Positions 6,212 through 7,592 of a stretch of 7,592 nt of DNA are shown here, piece by piece. The stretch's first letter is position 1. Each line of letters opens with the position of its first letter. The notes below the pieces were generated by a model. The model ran no database searches. It was not told the DNA's origin and saw nothing but the letters and a program-made list of their open reading frames with translations. The stretch spans positions 1-7,592 of the forward strand of contig JACMIS010000444.1 of NCBI GenBank assembly GCA_014381035.1, read 5' to 3'. The position numbers and the translations under genes are program-made. This DNA is from Armatimonadota bacterium (lineage in GTDB: Bacteria; Armatimonadota; Armatimonadia; Armatimonadales; Armatimonadaceae).

Positions 6212-6967
6212 TCAGAGTTGATGACTGTCCGGTTGTAGCGTCAGTTCGCCCAGCACGAGGTGTGCCGGCTGGGAGAGGGCGTACACAACGGCGTTCGCGG
6301 CGTCATCCGCAGAAAGCATTTTGTCGCGCTGGACTTTCATCTCGATTGCCGGATTATCGTAGAAGGGGGTGTCTACGCCGCCCAGATACAAGCCGGTGAC
6401 CTTGATGTTATGGCGACGCGACACCTCGGCGCGAAGCGCGGAAAGAAACCCGGTCAAGCCGTACTTGCTGGCGCAGTAGGCGGTCGCGTTCGCCATCGGT
6501 GCTTTGCCGAGAATGCCCACCACATGCAGGAGGTGCCCGCTCTTTTTCGGTGCCATCGCCCGGACGGCGGCTTGCGAGAGATACATCGCGCCCAGTAGAT
6601 TCGTCGCGATCAGCGTCTGGAAATCGCCCGGCGTCAGTGCTTCGATAGAGCGAATCGCGCCGACGCCCGCCGCGTTGACGACGATGTCCGGCGATTCCCC
6701 GAATGCCGCTTGCGCCGCGTCTATCAACCGCGCCGCCTGCTCGGGATCGGAAAGGTCGGCGGCAACGAGAGTCGGCTCGGTGCCCGCGGCGTACTCGATC
6801 TGCGCGGCGAGGGCGTGTAAACGGGATTCGTTTCTTCCGGAAAGGAAAAGGCGTGCGCCGCACTGGGCGAGTTGCAACGCCGTCGCGCTCCCGATCCCGC
6901 CCGTCGCGCCGGTGATAACGACCGTCTTGCCGGATAGAGGGCTACCGGCATCTGTGGATTGATTCAT
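6212..6967 (-). CDS. Short-chain dehydrogenase/reductase (classical SDR) with non-canonical active site
   Basis: This 251-residue cytosolic protein has the usual classical SDR length and a Rossmann fold. The cofactor loop is TGATGGIG (19-26), NAAG is at 98-101, the structural/catalytic Asn is N123 (ATNLLG), and YCASK gives Y164 and K168. R45 in SGRN at the end of strand 2, with no acidic residue there, suggests NADP(H). The catalytic Ser, normally 13 residues before the Tyr, is G151 here (HVVGILG where relatives have NVSS or NVVS). GGVDTPF (196-202) follows, as in the family. Family members reduce or oxidise ketones, sugars or acyl-ACP; the substrate cannot be told. The frame is open to 7108, but the family N-terminus fits the ATG at 6967: the upstream 47 codons show no homology-like pattern and an AT-rich promoter-like stretch sits just before this ATG. 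No Shine-Dalgarno is visible. Confidence 0.9.
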   Translation of the reverse strand: MNQSTDAGSPLSGKTVVITGATGGIGSATALQLAQCGARLFLSGRNESRLHALAAQIEYAAGTEPTLVAADLSDPEQAARLIDAAQAAFGESPDIVVNAAGVGAIRSIEALTPGDFQTLIATNLLGAMYLSQAAVRAMAPKKSGHLLHVVGILGKAPMANATAYCASKYGLTGFLSALRAEVSRRHNIKVTGLYLGGVDTPFYDNPAIEMKVQRDKMLSADDAANAVVYALSQPAHLVLGELTLQPDSHQL

Positions 6968-6987
6968 AGCTATAAATATTGTTCTAA
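6968..6987 (-). promoter_or_regulatory. AT-rich -10-like region before the dehydrogenase ATG
   Basis: This 20-base AT-rich block in GC-rich surroundings contains, on the - strand, TTAGAA (6987-6982) and TATTTA (6978-6973). Use of the second would begin the mRNA on or next to the ATG. No convincing -35 is seen, so the exact promoter is uncertain. Confidence 0.3.
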
Positions 6988-7153
6988 GGGTTTGCCACCG
7001 CGCTAAAGTCATGTCCGACACCCGGCGCGGAACCGTCGGTGAAGGGAGGGCGGTTCGGATTTTCCTGCCGCCCCGTTCAACGCATGGTCGGCGTTCCGGT
7101 TCCCGCATCCCTGTCTTTTCGTGGGAAAGCGGGAAACGTCATTGACGTTTTGC

Positions 7154-7183
7154 TTGACAGTCCTTGCGTTGCGACCGTATACT
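7154..7183 (+). promoter_or_regulatory. Strong sigma-70-like promoter TTGACA-N18-TATACT
   Basis: The -35 is a perfect TTGACA (7154-7159). The -10 is TATACT (7178-7183, 4 of 6 positions), with an 18-base spacer. The predicted start is near 7190. It points to the gene at 7499, giving a leader of about 310 nt. It is the best -35 in the window. The stretch 6988-7153, between it and the dehydrogenase promoter region, shows no gene. Confidence 0.65.
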
Positions 7184-7189
7184 TGGCAA

Positions 7190-7486
7190 ACGTGGCGGTC
7201 AGAAACAGAATGGCTTCTCGCGCGCTTGTTGTTTTCCTGCCGGACCGATACTCGTGACGCCTTCCCGTTGTCCGGTTCGGGATGTGTGAAAAACAGTTCG
7301 TCGTGATTGCTATAAACGCAACCAGCTGGTGAAACGGCGCCGAATTCGTCCCAATCACGAAAAAAACACGAAAAACCCCGGCGTGAAGAACGTCAAAAGA
7401 CAGTGCGGGTGGTACGCGCTCCCAATACCCGCGAGAAATAAATTAGATCCCTGCCAGCCGTGAAGATAGTTAGTGCAGAGGACTTC
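7190..7486 (+). promoter_or_regulatory. Long structured 5' leader of the 7499 gene
   Basis: No family-like protein is seen here; an ATG at 7210 gives only 15 codons with no ribosome site. Structure is visible. TCGTGATTG (7301-7309) pairs perfectly with CAATCACGA (7352-7360). Between these arms lie the palindromes ACCAGCTGGT (7321-7330), GGCGCC (7336-7341) and CGAATTCG (7341-7348). The stem is followed by an A-rich stretch (7360-7376), so it is not a + strand terminator. A second hairpin pairs GCGGGT (7405-7410) with ACCCGC (7427-7432). This could be a cis-regulatory RNA or a DNA operator cluster; I cannot assign it to a known riboswitch class. Confidence 0.4.
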
Positions 7487-7492
7487 AGGAGG
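7487..7492 (+). promoter_or_regulatory. Perfect Shine-Dalgarno AGGAGG
   Basis: AGGAGG lies six bases before the ATG at 7499, an ideal spacing. It fixes that start, and it contrasts with the other complete genes in the window, none of which has a recognisable site. Confidence 0.85.
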
Positions 7493-7498
7493 ATTGTA

Positions 7499-7592
7499 AT
7501 GCCAGATCGGAACGTCGGGAAGACATGGTGTCTTCCTGCCTGGGGCGAATCGCTCACCGCAACCATCGCTATCCCCGGCGTTACAGGAACGA
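7499..7592 (+). CDS. Unrecognised protein, N-terminal 31 residues only (3' end outside window)
   Basis: The frame starts at an ATG with an ideal ribosome site and is open to the window end. The visible residues begin MPDRNVGKTWCLPAWGES and continue with a threonine/isoleucine-rich stretch. There is no signal peptide, lipobox or membrane segment, and no motif I recognise. It is divergent from the dehydrogenase gene and separated from it by a 530-base control region with a strong promoter. Too little is present to name a family. Confidence 0.6.
   Translation, partial: MPDRNVGKTWCLPAWGESLTATIAIPGVTGT

Noticed and set aside
6968..7108. N-terminal extension of 47 residues on the dehydrogenase
   Set aside because: Classical SDRs begin a few residues before the first beta strand, as the ATG at 6967 does; the extension would cover the AT-rich promoter-like region and has no domain-like pattern.
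7077..7358. Open frame of 93 codons on the - strand in the divergent control region
   Set aside because: No ribosome site and no family motif; it overlaps the strong + strand promoter and the inverted repeats.
7352..7376. Intrinsic terminator formed by the 7301-7360 stem
   Set aside because: The stem is followed on the + strand by A-rich rather than T-rich sequence, and on the - strand the T-run precedes the stem, so neither direction makes a standard terminator.
1..7592. CRISPR array, tRNA/rRNA genes, insertion sequence or attachment sites
   Set aside because: I saw no regularly spaced repeats with unique spacers, no tRNA-like cloverleaf, no transposase motifs and no terminal inverted or long direct repeats; the only tandem repeats are the coding TPR units.

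Overview
The window is GC-rich bacterial DNA, densely coding on both strands. The gene mix is typical of large-genome soil or environmental bacteria: an RHS/YD-repeat protein end, a cyclase-STAND-TPR giant regulator, a GntR regulator with a LacI-type sensor domain, and a short-chain dehydrogenase. Armatimonadota (Capsulimonas-like) would fit, with Chloroflexi or Actinobacteria as alternatives. This placement is inference from gene content only, because no rRNA or other marker is present.

Layout, left to right. (1) 1-290, + strand: the end of an RHS/YD-repeat protein, entering from the left and stopping where the conserved core would normally continue. (2) 291-456: a non-coding spacer with a T-run, small inverted repeats and a -10-like hexamer just before the next start. 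(3) 457-3408, +: a 983-residue class III adenylyl cyclase / STAND NTPase / TPR protein. All six expected cyclase residues are present, and there are six in-register 40-residue repeats. (4) 3408-3863, +: a SMI1/KNR4 (SUKH)-like protein whose ATG overlaps the cyclase stop (TAATG), so the two are probably translationally coupled. (5) 3952-4683, +: a compact ABC/AAA-type ATPase with Walker A, Walker B and H-loop, after a short spacer with its own -10-like box. (6) 4684-4960: a convergent spacer with a perfect 8-bp GC-rich hairpin and a possible coding remnant on the - strand. (7) 4961-6115, -: a GntR-HTH/LacI-sensor (AraR-type) repressor with a near-consensus promoter that puts the start of transcription almost on the ATG. 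(8) 6212-6967, -: a short-chain dehydrogenase that keeps Asn, Tyr and Lys but has Gly at the catalytic Ser position. (9) 6968-7498: a divergent control region of about 530 bp with a near-consensus promoter (TTGACA-N18-TATACT) and a structured leader of about 300 nt. (10) 7499-end, +: the first 31 codons of an unrecognised gene with a perfect Shine-Dalgarno.

How they may work together: the cyclase-STAND-TPR gene and the SUKH gene look like one transcription unit. A STAND NTPase with a sensor-like TPR tail and a cyclase output, next to an RHS stub and a SUKH protein, suggests an accessory signalling or conflict module, but that function is inference. The GntR-LacI regulator and the dehydrogenase are more ordinary sugar-responsive or metabolic genes. 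A recurring theme is that four genes have no recognisable Shine-Dalgarno and carry -10-like boxes very close to the start codon, whereas the last gene has a long leader and an ideal Shine-Dalgarno.
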